A DNA stretch of 15,720 nucleotides from an uncultured Eubacteriales bacterium (GTDB lineage: Bacteria; Bacillota; Clostridia; Peptostreptococcales; Anaerovoracaceae). This document shows positions 15,093 to 15,720 of the stretch, piece by piece (positions within the stretch are counted from its first letter, which is position 1; each line of letters opens with the position of its first letter). Both the position numbers and the translations under genes were made by a program. Where the stretch lies: positions 1 to 15,720 of the forward strand of contig UQMQ01000048.1 in NCBI GenBank assembly GCA_900542245.1, in the 5' to 3' direction. The notes below the pieces were generated by a model. That model saw only the letters and a list, made by a program, of their open reading frames with translations. It searched no databases and was not told the DNA's origin.

Positions 15093-15156
15093 GGTTTGCA
15101 TGCAAGTTTATCAGGTTTTTTTGTAAATTTTCACGAAAAATCAAGGAAGCAGTTTG

Positions 15157-15651
15157 TTATTTCCTCCGATTCCGGTCTCTGAATGCTTTGAGGCTCTCCA
15201 GCAGCTCCTCATTCAGTGCCTCCGCGGCCTCCGGCAGTTCGTCCTCATCCGCAAGATCCACAAACTGCGTCATCCACACCTGTGATTGATACCAGCTGCG
15301 CGTGATCGTGCGCACGATCGCCGCACCGCAGCGCGGTGCCTCGTCCCCCGCCTTGATGAAATATACCCGAATGATCAGTCCCAGCTTCATGCTCTTGATC
15401 TCAAAAATACAATCCAGATCTCCGACGCGTTCTACCGTCTCCTGCAGCTCCTCCGCAATATGCTCGCACAGCACCCCGCGCTTGCCGTCCTCACAAAGGA
15501 AGAAAAACGCGCACGCCGCCGCAGTCCCCAGCACCACCGCCCAGGCCTCCCCGAACGCGTGCACCGTCGCCGCATACATCACCAGACCGAGCAGAAACCC
15601 CGCCCATTTAATATAACCTAATAACCGCATTCTTTTTTCAACTTGTTCCAT
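15157..15651 (-). CDS. Two-pass membrane protein of unknown function
   Basis: The 164-residue protein has two adjacent hydrophobic segments at about 12-31 and 34-54 (GFLLGLVMYAATV; VVLGTAAACAFFFL), followed by a charged soluble domain of about 110 residues. That domain contains DLDCIFEIKSMKLGLIIRVYF and an acidic helical C-terminus. I do not recognise a family. The start at 15651 is preferred because GAGG lies seven bases upstream; longer in-frame starts would begin inside a strong hairpin at 15674-15708. No clear promoter is visible in the short gap after that hairpin. Confidence 0.78.
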   Translation of the reverse strand: MEQVEKRMRLLGYIKWAGFLLGLVMYAATVHAFGEAWAVVLGTAAACAFFFLCEDGKRGVLCEHIAEELQETVERVGDLDCIFEIKSMKLGLIIRVYFIKAGDEAPRCGAAIVRTITRSWYQSQVWMTQFVDLADEDELPEAAEALNEELLESLKAFRDRNRRK

Positions 15652-15669
15652 ACATACCTCTTCATGGAC

Positions 15670-15708
15670 AAAAGTGCGCATAACGAAATCAGAGATTTCT
15701 ATGCGCAC
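15670..15708 (-). terminator. Strong hairpin with T-tract, probable terminator of an off-window gene
   Basis: GTGCGCATA and GAAATC pair with GATTTC and TATGCGCAC around the three-base loop, giving a 15-bp stem with a two-base bulge. On the minus strand it is followed by TTTTG (15670-15673). It lies 22 bases upstream of the membrane-protein start and so probably ends the preceding transcript. Confidence 0.65.
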
Positions 15709-15720
15709 ATGGCGCTCACC

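Overview
The window is a GC-rich stretch of a low-complexity-prone Bacillota genome, most likely an anaerobic Clostridia-type organism. This placement is inferred from gene content and order and was not tested by search. The indicators are a SpoIIE-type phosphatase next to tilS and ftsH, metG directly followed by a TatD-family nuclease gene (as metS-yabD in Bacillus), strong AGGAGG-type ribosome binding sites, and TTGAAA/TAAAAT-type promoters. Every gene I can support is on the minus strand, so transcription runs from high to low coordinates. No tRNA, rRNA, CRISPR array or insertion sequence is visible.

Layout in transcription order. (1) 15708-15157: a strong hairpin with a T-tract that appears to end an off-window gene, then a two-pass membrane protein of unknown function. 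(2) 15092-9845: a good promoter followed by aspartate kinase, a cytidylate-kinase-like protein, a 68-residue single-pass membrane protein, methionyl-tRNA synthetase and a TatD-family deoxyribonuclease. The genes are packed with overlaps or short gaps, and a perfect 12-bp hairpin follows the last one. (3) 9776-7211: a short soluble SpoIIE/PP2C-type phosphatase with an odd Cys/His repeat at its N-terminus, then tilS. (4) 7233-3396: an ftsH promoter lying inside the end of tilS, ftsH starting at TTG, and a PucR/CdaR-type regulator overlapping the ftsH tail, closed by a clear intrinsic terminator. (5) 3370-1: a more AT-rich two-gene island, consisting of an XRE-type HTH protein and an AbiEii-like nucleotidyltransferase toxin. 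It has its own promoter overlapped by a 13-bp-arm imperfect palindrome. It continues with no visible break into dusB and then a membrane-anchored sensor-like gene that runs off the left edge.

Two points stand out. First, the HTH/AbiEii pair looks like an acquired toxin-antitoxin module with a non-standard antitoxin. It sits at the head of the dusB transcript, so a tRNA-modification gene may be under antitoxin control. Second, five proteins here (sensor, DusB, TatD, TilS, SpoIIE-like) carry in-frame low-complexity or repeated segments at positions where their families normally have none. This suggests a genome-wide tendency to expand coding repeats.
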